Shown here: piece after piece, positions 55,971-64,000 of the stretch
Numbering within the stretch: position 1 is the stretch's first letter
Layout: every line of letters starts with the position of its first letter
Notes under the pieces: model-generated
Seen by the model: only the letters and a program-made list of their open reading frames with translations
What the model was told of the DNA's origin: nothing
Databases searched by the model: none
Program-made: the position numbers and the translations under genes
Assembly (NCBI RefSeq): GCF_038449125.1
Contig: NZ_CP151800.1
Span: forward strand, 406,406-470,405
DNA from: Kosakonia sp. BYX6
Lineage (GTDB): Bacteria; Pseudomonadota; Gammaproteobacteria; Enterobacterales; Enterobacteriaceae
DNA: 64,000 nt
Reading direction: 5' to 3'

Positions 55971-57626
55971 ATGTTATCTGGGCAAAAGCCAGCACAGGTA
56001 TGGAACACGCGGCGTAGCGAGAAACAGCGTCGCCTGGCGTCCATTCCCGTGCAAGGCAAGGTACTGCCGACCGGCGATCTTGTCGCCATGCTGGAAAAAC
56101 TGATCGCTCCGGGCGACCGCGTTGTACTGGAAGGGAACAACCAAAAACAGGCTGATTTCCTCTCGCGCATGCTGGCCGAAGTGAACCCGCAGAAAGTGCA
56201 CGACCTGCACATGATCATGCCAAGCGTCGGGCGTAGCGAACATCTTGATATTTTTGAGAAAGGTATCGCCCGCAAACTCGATTTCTCCTTCTCCGGCACG
56301 CAAAGCCTGCGCATTTCGCAACTGCTGGAAGATGGGCAACTGGAAATCGGCGCAATCCACACTTACATCGAACTTTACGCCCGCCTGTACGTTGACCTGT
56401 GCCCGAATGTGGCGCTGATTGCTGGTTACAAAGCAGACCGCAAAGGCAACCTGTACACCGGACCAAGTACTGAAGACACGCCCGCGCTGGTGGAAGCCGC
56501 CGCGTTTCGCGACGGGATCGTCATTGCGCAGGTCAACGAACTGGTTGACGACGAATGCGATCTGCCGCGCGTGGATATCCCCGGTTCGTGGATCGACTAT
56601 GTGGTGGTTGCTGACAAACCGTTCTTCATCGAGCCGCTGTTCACCCGTGACCCGCGCCTGATCAAGCAAGAACACATCCTGATGGCGATGATGGCGATTA
56701 AAGGCATCTACGCGGAACATCAGGTGCAGTCGCTCAACCACGGTATTGGTTTTAACACTGCCGCTATCGAACTGCTGCTGCCAACCTACGGCGAACAGCT
56801 CGGCCTGAAAGGCAAAATCTGCAAACACTGGACGCTGAACCCGCATCCAACGCTGATCCCGGCAATTGAAAGCGGCTGGGTCGAAAGCGTGCACTGTTTC
56901 GGCGGTGAACTGGGGATGGAAGAGTACATCCGCGCCCGCCCTGACGTGTTCTTTACCGGTGCCGATGGTTCGATGCGCTCCAACCGCGCGTTCTGCCAGT
57001 TAGCCGGTCAATACGCCGTGGATATGTTTATCGGTTCGACCTTGCAGATTGATGGCGATGCCAACTCCTCAACCGTTACCCGTGGACGCCTGGCCGGTTT
57101 CGGCGGCGCGCCAAATATGGGCCATGACCCGCACGGTCGTCGCCACGCAACACCGGCCTGGCTGAACATGATCACCGAACCTAACCCAATGGAACGCGGA
57201 AAAAAACTGGTTGTGCAGATGGTCGAAACCTTCCAGGCCGGCGCCAAACCGACTTTCGTGGAAAGCCTCGACGCGGTGGAAGTGGCGAAAACCTCCGGCA
57301 TGCCGCTGGCGCCGGTCATGATCTACGGCGATGACGTCACACACGTGCTGACCGAAGAGGGGATTGCTTACCTCTATCGCGCTGAAAGCATGGAAGAGCG
57401 CCGTGCGATGGTCGCTGCGGTTGCCGGTATCACCGATATCGGTCTGGGCGTTGACGCCAAACGCGTCGCGCAACTGCGCCAAAGCGGCAAAGTGGTCTAC
57501 CCGGAAGATATGGGCATTCGCCGCACTGATGCCACGCGCTCACTGTTAGCAGCCAGCAGCGTCGCTGACCTGGTGGAATGGTCCGGCGGTCTTTACAACC
57601 CACCTGCGAAATTCCGGAGCTGGTAA
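55971..57626 (+). CDS. mdcA: Malonate decarboxylase alpha subunit (acetyl-ACP:malonate ACP transferase)
   Basis: MdcA moves the acyl carrier protein thiol from acetate to malonate, forming malonyl-ACP and releasing acetate. The 551-residue protein belongs to the CoA-transferase-like MdcA/MadA family and agrees with Klebsiella MdcA in length. A conserved segment GGAPNMGHDPHGRRHATPAW lies near residue 380. GGAGG precedes the ATG by six bases. It is first in the mdcABCDEFGH operon; stop codon overlaps the mdcB start by one base. Confidence 0.97.
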   Translation: MLSGQKPAQVWNTRRSEKQRRLASIPVQGKVLPTGDLVAMLEKLIAPGDRVVLEGNNQKQADFLSRMLAEVNPQKVHDLHMIMPSVGRSEHLDIFEKGIARKLDFSFSGTQSLRISQLLEDGQLEIGAIHTYIELYARLYVDLCPNVALIAGYKADRKGNLYTGPSTEDTPALVEAAAFRDGIVIAQVNELVDDECDLPRVDIPGSWIDYVVVADKPFFIEPLFTRDPRLIKQEHILMAMMAIKGIYAEHQVQSLNHGIGFNTAAIELLLPTYGEQLGLKGKICKHWTLNPHPTLIPAIESGWVESVHCFGGELGMEEYIRARPDVFFTGADGSMRSNRAFCQLAGQYAVDMFIGSTLQIDGDANSSTVTRGRLAGFGGAPNMGHDPHGRRHATPAWLNMITEPNPMERGKKLVVQMVETFQAGAKPTFVESLDAVEVAKTSGMPLAPVMIYGDDVTHVLTEEGIAYLYRAESMEERRAMVAAVAGITDIGLGVDAKRVAQLRQSGKVVYPEDMGIRRTDATRSLLAASSVADLVEWSGGLYNPPAKFRSW

Positions 57627-58483
57627 TGAAACTTCTGCCACGGATTGAAGCTGAAGGCGGTGCCGAATGGCTGGCGCGAGCCGCCACACAGTGTCTGATT
57701 GACGAAGCACGATTAAGCCCGAAGCCCGGTCTGGTGGACAGCCGGGGGAGTGGTGCGCACCACGATTTAACGCTCGATCTGATGGAGCGTTCCGCGCACA
57801 GCCTGACCCCCACGTTTCAGGCGCTGGCGCAACAAAGCTGGCTGCGGCCAGCGGATGTCGCGCTCAGACAAACCATAGGGCGTCTTGGTCGGGACGGCGA
57901 ACAGCAGATGATGGCGGCCACCAATGGCGTGAATACCCATCGCGGCGCGATTTGGGCGCTCGGATTGCTGGTTAGCGCGGTGGCCATGTCAGGCGGCAGC
58001 GACTCGGCAGAGACCATTACCGCCACCGCCGCACGGCTGGCGCAGTTGCCGGATGACGCGGCGCCAAAAGTTTTCAGCAAAGGCCTTCGCGCCACGCACC
58101 GCTACCGGGTGCCGGGCGCGCGTGAAGAAGCCCAGCAGGCGTTTCCGCACATCATGAAACTGGCCCTGCCGCAATTGCAGCAAAGCCGCCAGCACGGCAG
58201 CGATGAAACCGAAGCGCGGCTAGATGCGCTGATGGCCATCATGACCTCGCTGAGCGATACCTGCGTGTTATCCCGCGCGGGCATGGAAGGACTGGAGACG
58301 ATGCGCCACGGCGCAAGCGCGGTGCTGCAAGCCGGTGGTGTTGCGCATCCGAACGGGCAGCGGGCGCTTGCTGAACTGGACAGAAAAATGCTGGCGCTGA
58401 ACGCCTCGCCGGGTGGCGCGGCCGATTTACTCGCCGCCACGCTGTTTCTCGATCGCGTTACGACGCCTTATTTAGCGAATTAA
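57626..58483 (+). CDS. mdcB: Triphosphoribosyl-dephospho-CoA synthase MdcB
   Basis: MdcB, a CitG-type enzyme, joins ATP and dephospho-CoA to give 2'-(5''-triphosphoribosyl)-3'-dephospho-CoA, the precursor of the malonate decarboxylase prosthetic group. The 285-residue protein has the family regions EARLSPKPGLVDSRGSGAHHD near residue 30 and GVNTHRGAIWALGLL near residue 105. The ATG at 57626 overlaps the mdcA stop (TAATG). Confidence 0.96.
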   Translation: MKLLPRIEAEGGAEWLARAATQCLIDEARLSPKPGLVDSRGSGAHHDLTLDLMERSAHSLTPTFQALAQQSWLRPADVALRQTIGRLGRDGEQQMMAATNGVNTHRGAIWALGLLVSAVAMSGGSDSAETITATAARLAQLPDDAAPKVFSKGLRATHRYRVPGAREEAQQAFPHIMKLALPQLQQSRQHGSDETEARLDALMAIMTSLSDTCVLSRAGMEGLETMRHGASAVLQAGGVAHPNGQRALAELDRKMLALNASPGGAADLLAATLFLDRVTTPYLAN

Positions 58484-58492
58484 GAGGAAGTT

Positions 58493-58792
58493 ATGGAACA
58501 CATTACGATAACCGTGCCTGCCGGCCGCGCATTACGCGGCAAAGCGCTGGCGGGCGTTGTGGGCTCCGGGGATATGGAGGTGTTATTCACCGCCGACCAG
58601 GGGCAAACATTGACGATTGATATCACCACCTCCGTGGATAACAGCCGTGGACGTTGGGAAGCGCTGTTCAACCGGTTAAGTGTGGTCAGCACGCTGCCTG
58701 CGGGCCAGCTTGTGATCCACGATTTCGGCGCAACGCCCGGTGTGGCGCGTATCCGTATCGAACAGGTTTTCGAGGAGGTGAGCTATGCGTGA
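58493..58792 (+). CDS. mdcC: Malonate decarboxylase acyl carrier protein (delta subunit)
   Basis: MdcC is the 99-residue acyl carrier protein. It carries the phosphoribosyl-dephospho-CoA arm on Ser25 in GVVGSGDMEV, the same position as in Klebsiella. The arm swings between MdcA, MdcD-MdcE and MdcH. The C-terminus overlaps mdcD by eight bases. Confidence 0.96.
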   Translation: MEHITITVPAGRALRGKALAGVVGSGDMEVLFTADQGQTLTIDITTSVDNSRGRWEALFNRLSVVSTLPAGQLVIHDFGATPGVARIRIEQVFEEVSYA

Positions 58793-59621
58793 CGATCGCA
58801 GTTTTATCGAACTTAAAGCGCGTCAACGCGCCCAAACGCTGCTGGATGAAGGCAGCTACCGCGAACTGTTAGATCCGTTCGAGGGCATTGTTTCCCCGTG
58901 GTTAGGGGCGCAGGGCATTGTTCCGCAGGCGGATGACGGCATGGTGGTCGCCAAAGGCACCCTCAACGGCCAACCGGCGGTGGTTGTCGCCATCGAAGGC
59001 GCGTTCCAGGGTGGCAGTATGGGCGAAGTCTCCGGCGCGAAAATGGCGGCGGCGCTGGAACTGGCGGCAGAAGATAACCGCAACGGCATCCCAACTCAGG
59101 CGGTGTTATGCCTCGAAACCGGCGGCGTGCGTTTGCAGGAAGCCAACCTGGGGCTGGCGGCGATTGCCGATATTCACGCGGCGATTGTTGATCTGCGCCG
59201 TTACACCCCGGTGGTCGGCATTGTCGCCGGCACCGTGGGCTGCTTCGGCGGGATGTCCATCGCGGCGGCGCTGTGCAGCTATCTGATTGTCACCCGCGAA
59301 GCGCGGCTTGGTCTGAACGGCCCGCAGGTTATTGAACAGGAAGCCGGGATCGACGAGTACGACTCGCGCGATCGTCCGTTTATCTGGAGCATGACCGGCG
59401 GCGAAGTGCGTTATCGCAGCGGGCTGGTGGATGCGCTGGTGGGCGACGGTATCAATGCGGTGAAACAGGCGATGAACGAGGCGATTGCCAAAGGCGTGCC
59501 GGCGAAACATCGCACCGATAACTACGACGATTATCTGCAACGTTTGACCCAGTTCGATACCCGCAAACAGGCGGATACCGAGCAGATCAACGCGTTGTTT
59601 GCCGGGGAGGGTAAAGCATGA
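58785..59621 (+). CDS. mdcD: Malonate decarboxylase beta subunit
   Basis: MdcD with MdcE forms the malonyl-ACP decarboxylase, which turns malonyl-ACP into acetyl-ACP and CO2. The 278-residue protein has the crotonase/carboxyltransferase fold; GTVGCFGGMSIAAALC near residue 145 is the oxyanion-hole region. The mdcE start overlaps its stop codon (ATGA). Confidence 0.95.
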   Translation: MRDDRSFIELKARQRAQTLLDEGSYRELLDPFEGIVSPWLGAQGIVPQADDGMVVAKGTLNGQPAVVVAIEGAFQGGSMGEVSGAKMAAALELAAEDNRNGIPTQAVLCLETGGVRLQEANLGLAAIADIHAAIVDLRRYTPVVGIVAGTVGCFGGMSIAAALCSYLIVTREARLGLNGPQVIEQEAGIDEYDSRDRPFIWSMTGGEVRYRSGLVDALVGDGINAVKQAMNEAIAKGVPAKHRTDNYDDYLQRLTQFDTRKQADTEQINALFAGEGKA

Positions 59622-60418
59622 GTACGACAGTCAGCCGCGGCGCTTTATGGCTGGAAAAACTAGCGCCCAATGCCGAGCACCTCAGCGGGCTGTGCCCGTC
59701 AGTGCAGGCGGCAGATGGCAATGTTAACGGTGAAGCGGTGCGCTTTATCGCGGTGGTGCCGGATGCCAATAACCACTATCCGCGCGCCGCAAAAGGCGAA
59801 GTCGGTCTGCTGGAAGGCTGGACGCTGGCGAAAGTGGTGAGCGAAACCGTTGCCGCCGATGCCAATAACAGCGTGAAACGCCCGATCATTGCGGTGATCG
59901 ATGTGCCGAGCCAGGCCTATGGCCGCCGCGAAGAAGCATTTGGTATTCATCAGGCGCTGGCCGGAGCGGCTGCCGCTTACGCCAATGCGCGTCTGGTGGG
60001 TCACCCGGTGATTGGTCTGATCGTTGGCAAAGCGATGTCGGGGGCGTTTCTTGCCCACGGTTACCAGGCCAACCGCCTGATTGCCTTCAATGATGCCGGC
60101 GTGCTGATCCACGCCATGGGCAAAGACTCTGCGGCGCGTATTACGCTGCGTACCGTCGAGGCGCTGGAAAAACTGGCGGCAACCATTCCGCCGATGGCGT
60201 ATGACATCAGCAACTATGCCACGCTGGGTTTGCTGTCGGATTTGCTGAACATCAGCAACCCGGATGCCCCTTCAGAAACCGATCTGGCGCAGGTGCAAAG
60301 CACCTTGCAACAGGCTATCAAAGACGCTCGTCAGGACACCTCGTTGAAAAACCGTCTGGGTGCTGACAACCGCCGCAGCTCCGCTCTCGTGCGCGAACGC
60401 ATGAAAGCGAGCTGGTAA
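59618..60418 (+). CDS. mdcE: Malonate decarboxylase gamma subunit
   Basis: MdcE is the second half of the malonyl-ACP decarboxylase and completes the active site with MdcD. The 266-residue protein is also of the carboxyltransferase fold, with VDIPSQAYG-like VIDVPSQAYGRREE near residue 90 and GLIVGKAMSGAFLAHGYQA near residue 130. It is followed by a 124-base gap with a hairpin before mdcF. Confidence 0.95.
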   Translation: MSTTVSRGALWLEKLAPNAEHLSGLCPSVQAADGNVNGEAVRFIAVVPDANNHYPRAAKGEVGLLEGWTLAKVVSETVAADANNSVKRPIIAVIDVPSQAYGRREEAFGIHQALAGAAAAYANARLVGHPVIGLIVGKAMSGAFLAHGYQANRLIAFNDAGVLIHAMGKDSAARITLRTVEALEKLAATIPPMAYDISNYATLGLLSDLLNISNPDAPSETDLAQVQSTLQQAIKDARQDTSLKNRLGADNRRSSALVRERMKASW

Positions 60419-60445
60419 GTAAAAAGAAACCTGCCAGATAGCAAC

Positions 60446-60476
60446 GCATGGGCGCGCGTGAATGCCGCGCTCATGC
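60446..60476 (+). other. Intercistronic hairpin between mdcE and mdcF
   Basis: GCATGGGCGCG (60446-60456) can pair with CGCGCTCATGC (60466-60476), an 11-bp stem with one G-U pair and a nine-base loop. No T run follows, so it is more likely an RNA-stabilising or processing element that separates the enzyme genes from the transporter than a terminator. Confidence 0.6.
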
Positions 60477-60542
60477 GCTACTGAAAATAAAAACATCGCG
60501 CTAGTGCTATTTCTTTTCCTTTTGAAGGCTTACAGGTGATTT

Positions 60543-61502
60543 ATGACTTATGTAATTGTTCATGCCCTTGCACCGATTTTCGTCATCATGCTGCTGGGTT
60601 TCTGGGCAGGGAAGGCCAAAATGGTCGACAACAAAAATGTTTCCCTGCTGAATATCTTTGTAATGGATTTTGCCCTGCCCGCCGCGCTGTTTAGCGCCAC
60701 CGTGCAGACGCCGTGGGCCGGTATCATCGCGCAATCCCCGCTGATTGTGGTGCTGACCCTTTCCATGTGGATTACCTATGCCGCCATTTACTTCCTGGCG
60801 ACCGCCGTTTTCAAAAAATCACCGCAGGATGCCGCGGTGCTGACGCTGACCGTCGCGCTGCCGAACTATGCCGCGCTGGGTCTGCCGATCCTCGGTAGCG
60901 TGCTGGGCGAAGTGCCGTCCACTTCGCTGTCTGTTGCGGTTTCCATCGCCTGTGGTTCCGTGCTGATGACGCCGTTCTGCCTGCTGATCCTTGAGCGCGA
61001 AAAAGCCCGCGCGGCAGGTGGCGACACCGGTTCTACCCTGACGATGCTGCCGGTACTGATGTGGCGTTCGGTGAAAAAACCGATTGTCTGGGGGCCGCTG
61101 CTGGGGGTTGTGCTGTCGGCTATCGGCATCAAAATGCCGGATCTGCTGCTGGCGTCCATCAAACCACTGGGCCTTTCCGCGACGGCTGCGGCACTGTTCC
61201 TGACTGGCGTGATCCTCTCCGCACGTAAACTGGCGATCAACACCATGGTTATCTCCGCCACCATCACTAAGCTTCTGATCCAACCGGCGATTGCCTGGGG
61301 GATTGTGCTGGTGCTCGGTTTGCACGGCTCGGTGGCGATCACCGCGATCCTGATGATTGCGCTGGCTGCGGGTTTCTTCGGTGTGGTATTTGGTAACCGC
61401 TTTGGCGTGCAATCGCCGGATGCGGAAGCGGTGCTGCTGCTCAGCTCCGTGCTCTGTATCCTGTCGCTGCCGCTGTTTATCTCGCTGACATCAGGAATGT
61501 AA
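60543..61502 (+). CDS. mdcF: Malonate transporter MdcF (auxin efflux carrier family)
   Basis: A 319-residue inner-membrane protein of the AEC family, with about ten membrane segments in two blocks (residues 1-130 and 170-319) and a short hydrophilic centre. In Klebsiella and relatives MdcF is the probable malonate importer. The gene's place in the mdc operon supports this; biochemical evidence for this family is limited. Confidence 0.9.
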   Translation: MTYVIVHALAPIFVIMLLGFWAGKAKMVDNKNVSLLNIFVMDFALPAALFSATVQTPWAGIIAQSPLIVVLTLSMWITYAAIYFLATAVFKKSPQDAAVLTLTVALPNYAALGLPILGSVLGEVPSTSLSVAVSIACGSVLMTPFCLLILEREKARAAGGDTGSTLTMLPVLMWRSVKKPIVWGPLLGVVLSAIGIKMPDLLLASIKPLGLSATAAALFLTGVILSARKLAINTMVISATITKLLIQPAIAWGIVLVLGLHGSVAITAILMIALAAGFFGVVFGNRFGVQSPDAEAVLLLSSVLCILSLPLFISLTSGM

Positions 61503-61504
61503 TC

Positions 61505-62122
61505 ATGACCGCAACAGCACGCCCGCACGATCTTCTTTGGCTCCTGACACAAGATGCGCTGGAAGGGGTAACCGAACCCTGGGTCGCGGAGGTCTGGCAC
61601 GCTGGGTTACCGGTGGTGGTGCGGCGTGATGTTGCAAACGACGGTCGAATCCCCGTTGGCGTGCGCGGCCTGCGTCGCGACCAACGTGCCGCGGGGTGGG
61701 TGAGGCCGGAGCAGATTGCGCGCGTGGTCTCACCCGAACAGCTTGTCGCGCCGCAGGTACTGCCGCGCTCGCCGTTTATCTCCCAGCCGCCGGTGCAACT
61801 GGCGCTGCAACTGGCGCAGTTCGCCTGGCCGTGGTGCTGGGGGGTGACCGGCAGCACCGGTTACGCGCTGGCAACCGGCATTCCGGTGATTCATGCCGAA
61901 AGCGATCTCGACCTGCTGATCCGCGCCCCTGAACCGCTCGCCAAACGTGATTTGCAACGCTGGCAGCAGCAACTTAGCGGTGGGCTATGCCGGGCGGATA
62001 CGCAAGTTGACACGCCTCTTGGCGGTTTTGCGCTGGCGGAGTGGCTGCGCGATGGGCGAGTGATGCTGAAAACAAACCACGGGCCGCGTCTGGTGAGCGA
62101 CCCGTGGCACAGGGAGGAATAA
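61505..62122 (+). CDS. mdcG: Phosphoribosyl-dephospho-CoA transferase MdcG
   Basis: MdcG attaches the prosthetic group made by MdcB to Ser25 of MdcC, giving holo-ACP. The 205-residue protein has the nucleotidyltransferase-type acidic pair Asp134 and Asp136 in AESDLDLLIRAP, the residues known to be needed in the Klebsiella enzyme. The stop codon overlaps the mdcH start by one base. Confidence 0.94.
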   Translation: MTATARPHDLLWLLTQDALEGVTEPWVAEVWHAGLPVVVRRDVANDGRIPVGVRGLRRDQRAAGWVRPEQIARVVSPEQLVAPQVLPRSPFISQPPVQLALQLAQFAWPWCWGVTGSTGYALATGIPVIHAESDLDLLIRAPEPLAKRDLQRWQQQLSGGLCRADTQVDTPLGGFALAEWLRDGRVMLKTNHGPRLVSDPWHREE

Positions 62123-63018
62123 TGAAAATTCTGTTTACTTTTCCGGGGCAGGGGACACAGCGCCCCGGTATGTTACAGGCGCTTCCGGGAACGGAGATGC
62201 AGGAAGCGCGTGAAGTCCTTGGTGCCGAAGCGGACACCCTCGACACGGCAGCGTCGTTGCAGCACACGCGTGCTGTACAACTGGCTTTGCTGATTGCCGG
62301 TGTCGCCTGGGGACGCGAGTTGCAGCGCCGGGGTGTCACGGTGGACATCGCCAGCGGTCTGTCGATTGGCGCCTACCCGGCGGCGGTGATTGCCGGAGCG
62401 CTCGATTTTCATGATGCGTTGCGTCTTGTGGCGTTGCGCGGTGATTTGATGGAGCAGGCGTATCCGCAGGGGTACGGGCTGACTGCGATCATGGGGCTGA
62501 CACTGCCCCAGGTGGAAAAGTTGCTGGAAGGCAGCGGGGCGTATATCGCCAATCTCAATGCTGAAACCCAGATTGTTATCGCCGGAAGCGATGAGGCGAT
62601 GGCGGACGTCGCAACGCGCGCGCTGGCGAAAGGCGCCAACAAAGCGCACCGCCTGGCAGTGAGTGTGCCTTCCCACTGCGCGTTGCTGGCGGAACCGGCA
62701 GAAAAGCTGGCGCAGGCCTTTGCCGATGTCACGCTCAACCGGCCGCAATGCGCGTATTTAAGCGGCAGCACCGGGCGCGTGCTGTGGCAGCCGGAGAAAA
62801 TCGCCGACGATCTGGCGCGCAATATGGCGCGCACCGTGCGCTGGCAGGAAGCGGTCGTCGCCGCCAATGAACGCGACGCGAGGCTGGCGATTGAGATGCC
62901 GCCGGGCGGGATTTTGACGTGCCTGACGCGTCAGGCGGCGTGGAACGGGGAATGCATTTCGCTCGAGCGCAGCGGCGTCGATGTGGCTGTGCATCTGGCG
63001 AAGCGGCTTAGGGATTGA
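62122..63018 (+). CDS. mdcH: Malonyl-CoA:ACP transacylase MdcH
   Basis: MdcH charges the prosthetic thiol of MdcC with malonyl from malonyl-CoA, starting the decarboxylation cycle. The 298-residue acyltransferase is FabD-like: N-terminal FTFPGQGTQRPGM, nucleophile Ser81 in GLSIGAY, the Arg region ALRGDLM, and the catalytic His in VSVPSHCALL near residue 200. The ATG at 62122 follows AGGGAGGAA; upstream in-frame codons lie in mdcG. It is the last structural gene of the operon. Confidence 0.95.
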   Translation: MKILFTFPGQGTQRPGMLQALPGTEMQEAREVLGAEADTLDTAASLQHTRAVQLALLIAGVAWGRELQRRGVTVDIASGLSIGAYPAAVIAGALDFHDALRLVALRGDLMEQAYPQGYGLTAIMGLTLPQVEKLLEGSGAYIANLNAETQIVIAGSDEAMADVATRALAKGANKAHRLAVSVPSHCALLAEPAEKLAQAFADVTLNRPQCAYLSGSTGRVLWQPEKIADDLARNMARTVRWQEAVVAANERDARLAIEMPPGGILTCLTRQAAWNGECISLERSGVDVAVHLAKRLRD

Positions 63019-63022
63019 GGAT

Positions 63023-63116
63023 TTTTGCTTTGCCGGATGGCGGCTACGCCTTATCCGGCCTACGGACTCCCCTGGTTTTGCTTTGCCGGATGGCAGCTAC
63101 GCCTTATCCGGCCTAC
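63023..63116. repeat. Two tandem REP copies after mdcH
   Basis: A 41-base unit containing TTTTGCTTTGCCGGATGGC and a TATCCGGCC end occurs at 63023-63063 and again at 63076-63116. The copies differ at a single base (G or A in the hairpin loop) and are 53 bases apart start to start. Each forms a GCCGGAT/ATCCGGC hairpin. They lie between the convergent mdcH and LysR genes. Confidence 0.85.
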
Positions 63117-63153
63117 AAGGTGCGGGGAATCCGCGTCGCCATCGGGCAATGAA

Positions 63154-64000
63154 TCATGCACTGTCACCCAAACTGCGCGCGTACATTCGTCCTTCGGCGG
63201 CCAGCGCCAACAAATTGGGGTCATGCTCGCGGTTGCGGGCAAAGACAATGGCGATCAACTGCTGCATTTGGTACGGCTCGGCCAAGCGCAGCATCTGCAC
63301 CGAACCTTCATACACTTTTCTCATCCTGCCCGGCATCAGCGTAAAACCCACCCCAGCCTGCACCAGGCTGAGCATTGAGAAAATGTCGTTCACGCGGGTG
63401 ACGATTTCCGGCTCGAACCCGGCGATATGAAACGCTTCCTGGAAACCGGCGTAGGTGGCAAACCCTTCCGCCAGCGAGACAAATTTTTGTGAGCGATAAT
63501 CGCGCAGATCGGCGAGGGTGCTGGTTTTCAGCGTTGCGCTGGCGGGCGCCGCGAGAAAAATATCGTCATGGAATAGCGGCAGTATTTCGAGATTGTTAGT
63601 GTCGATTTCACTCTCGGAAATTGAGATGAGAATCGCGTCGAGCGAGCCCTCTTCCAGCATATGCAACAGCGTGTCGTTCGAGCCCATCGTCAGATCCATT
63701 TCCAGATCCGGGCGGCGCAACTTCATGCCCATGATGAGCCTCGGCACGGTTTCCAGCGTCAGAGAATAGAGCGTGCCGACGCGTAAACGCCCCTGACCAA
63801 CGCCAGCGGTTTTGCGCGCTTCGTCCAGTCCGCGCTCCATCAACTGCGTCACTTCCTGGCAATATTCCAGCAGTGTCCAGGCAGCGGGCAGCGGGATCAG
63901 ATTGCGCCCTTTGTGCACAAACAGCGGGCAACGGACATTCTCTTCCAGCGTATGCAGGGCGCGGTGCACGCTAACACCGCTCAGATTGAGGGCTTCGGCG
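63154..64000 (-). CDS. mdcR: LysR-family regulator of the mdc operon, N-terminus beyond the window
   Basis: The frame is open from the stop at 63154-63156 to the window edge, giving about 281 residues of a LysR-type regulator that lacks only its first residues. The visible N-terminal part ALNLSGVSVHRALHTLEENV is the helix-turn-helix recognition region. The remaining sequence is the two-lobed effector domain, with LDAILISISESE near residue 130. Its place at the end of mdcABCDEFGH and its opposite direction agree with MdcR of Klebsiella, the malonate-responsive activator. The start codon lies outside the window. Confidence 0.88.
   Translation of the reverse strand, partial: AEALNLSGVSVHRALHTLEENVRCPLFVHKGRNLIPLPAAWTLLEYCQEVTQLMERGLDEARKTAGVGQGRLRVGTLYSLTLETVPRLIMGMKLRRPDLEMDLTMGSNDTLLHMLEEGSLDAILISISESEIDTNNLEILPLFHDDIFLAAPASATLKTSTLADLRDYRSQKFVSLAEGFATYAGFQEAFHIAGFEPEIVTRVNDIFSMLSLVQAGVGFTLMPGRMRKVYEGSVQMLRLAEPYQMQQLIAIVFARNREHDPNLLALAAEGRMYARSLGDSA

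Noticed and set aside
63023-63116. Spaced repeats considered as a small CRISPR array
   Set aside because: There are only two units, each a GC-rich palindrome of REP type found singly elsewhere in the window, and no cas gene is present.

Overview
The window is chromosomal DNA of a gammaproteobacterium of the family Enterobacteriaceae. The gene order malQ-gntT-nfuA-gntX-bioH-feoABC-tex-greB-ompR-envZ ... pck-hslO-hslR-yrfG-igaA-nudE-mrcA-hofMNOPQ-aroK-aroB-damX-dam-rpe-gph-trpS-cysG-nirDB ... ppiA-yhfG-fic-pabA-argD-yhfK-crp-yhfA-prkB-yheU-yheT follows the Escherichia coli malQ to yheT backbone almost gene for gene. The proteins are recognisable orthologues with family-typical lengths. The accessory genes (a complete malonate decarboxylase operon and a D-arabinitol-type operon) point to the Klebsiella/Enterobacter/Kosakonia side of the family rather than Escherichia. 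This placement is from recall of gene order and protein sequence, not from a search.

Layout. 1-7 kb: end of malQ, gluconate permease gntT with three GntR-type operators, Fe-S carrier nfuA, gntX, bioH, and the ferrous iron operon feoABC behind a Fur-box-like site. 7.6-12.8 kb: tex, greB, and the osmosensing pair ompR-envZ. 12.8-20.5 kb: an accessory pentitol catabolism island between envZ and pck, with a SorC-family regulator, D-arabinitol 4-dehydrogenase, xylulokinase, and a three-part ABC sugar importer. 20.6-30.3 kb: pck, the redox and heat-shock proteins hslO and hslR, yrfG, igaA, nudE, mrcA. 30.3-33.7 kb: hofMNOPQ, a type IV pilus/DNA-uptake-like operon ending in a secretin. 33.9-40.3 kb: the aroK-aroB-damX-dam-rpe-gph-trpS group. 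40.4-44.9 kb: cysG and nirDB with a clear FNR and NarL/NarP promoter, but nirC reduced to about 33 terminal codons. 45.1-46.4 kb: a lone cytosine deaminase in the place where E. coli has tsgA. 46.5-55.7 kb: ppiA, the yhfG-fic antitoxin-toxin pair, pabA, argD, yhfK, crp, yhfA, prkB, yheU, yheT. 56-64 kb: mdcABCDEFGH and a divergent LysR gene cut by the window edge, inserted after yheT.

How the genes work together. The pentitol island should import a polyol, oxidise it to D-xylulose, and phosphorylate it into the pentose phosphate pathway. The mdc operon makes every subunit of the biotin-independent malonate decarboxylase, builds its unusual prosthetic group (MdcB, MdcG), loads it (MdcH), and imports malonate (MdcF). 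cysG makes the siroheme that NirB needs. HslO/HslR and NfuA deal with heat and oxidative damage.

I found no rRNA or tRNA gene, CRISPR array, insertion sequence, or phage gene. Repeats are limited to REP/BIME palindromes between genes. I did not find a system that is clearly undescribed. The most informative departures from the standard backbone are the pentitol ABC operon with its putative operators, the nirC remnant with its inverted-repeat junction, the tsgA-to-cytosine-deaminase replacement, and the degenerate Fic motif.
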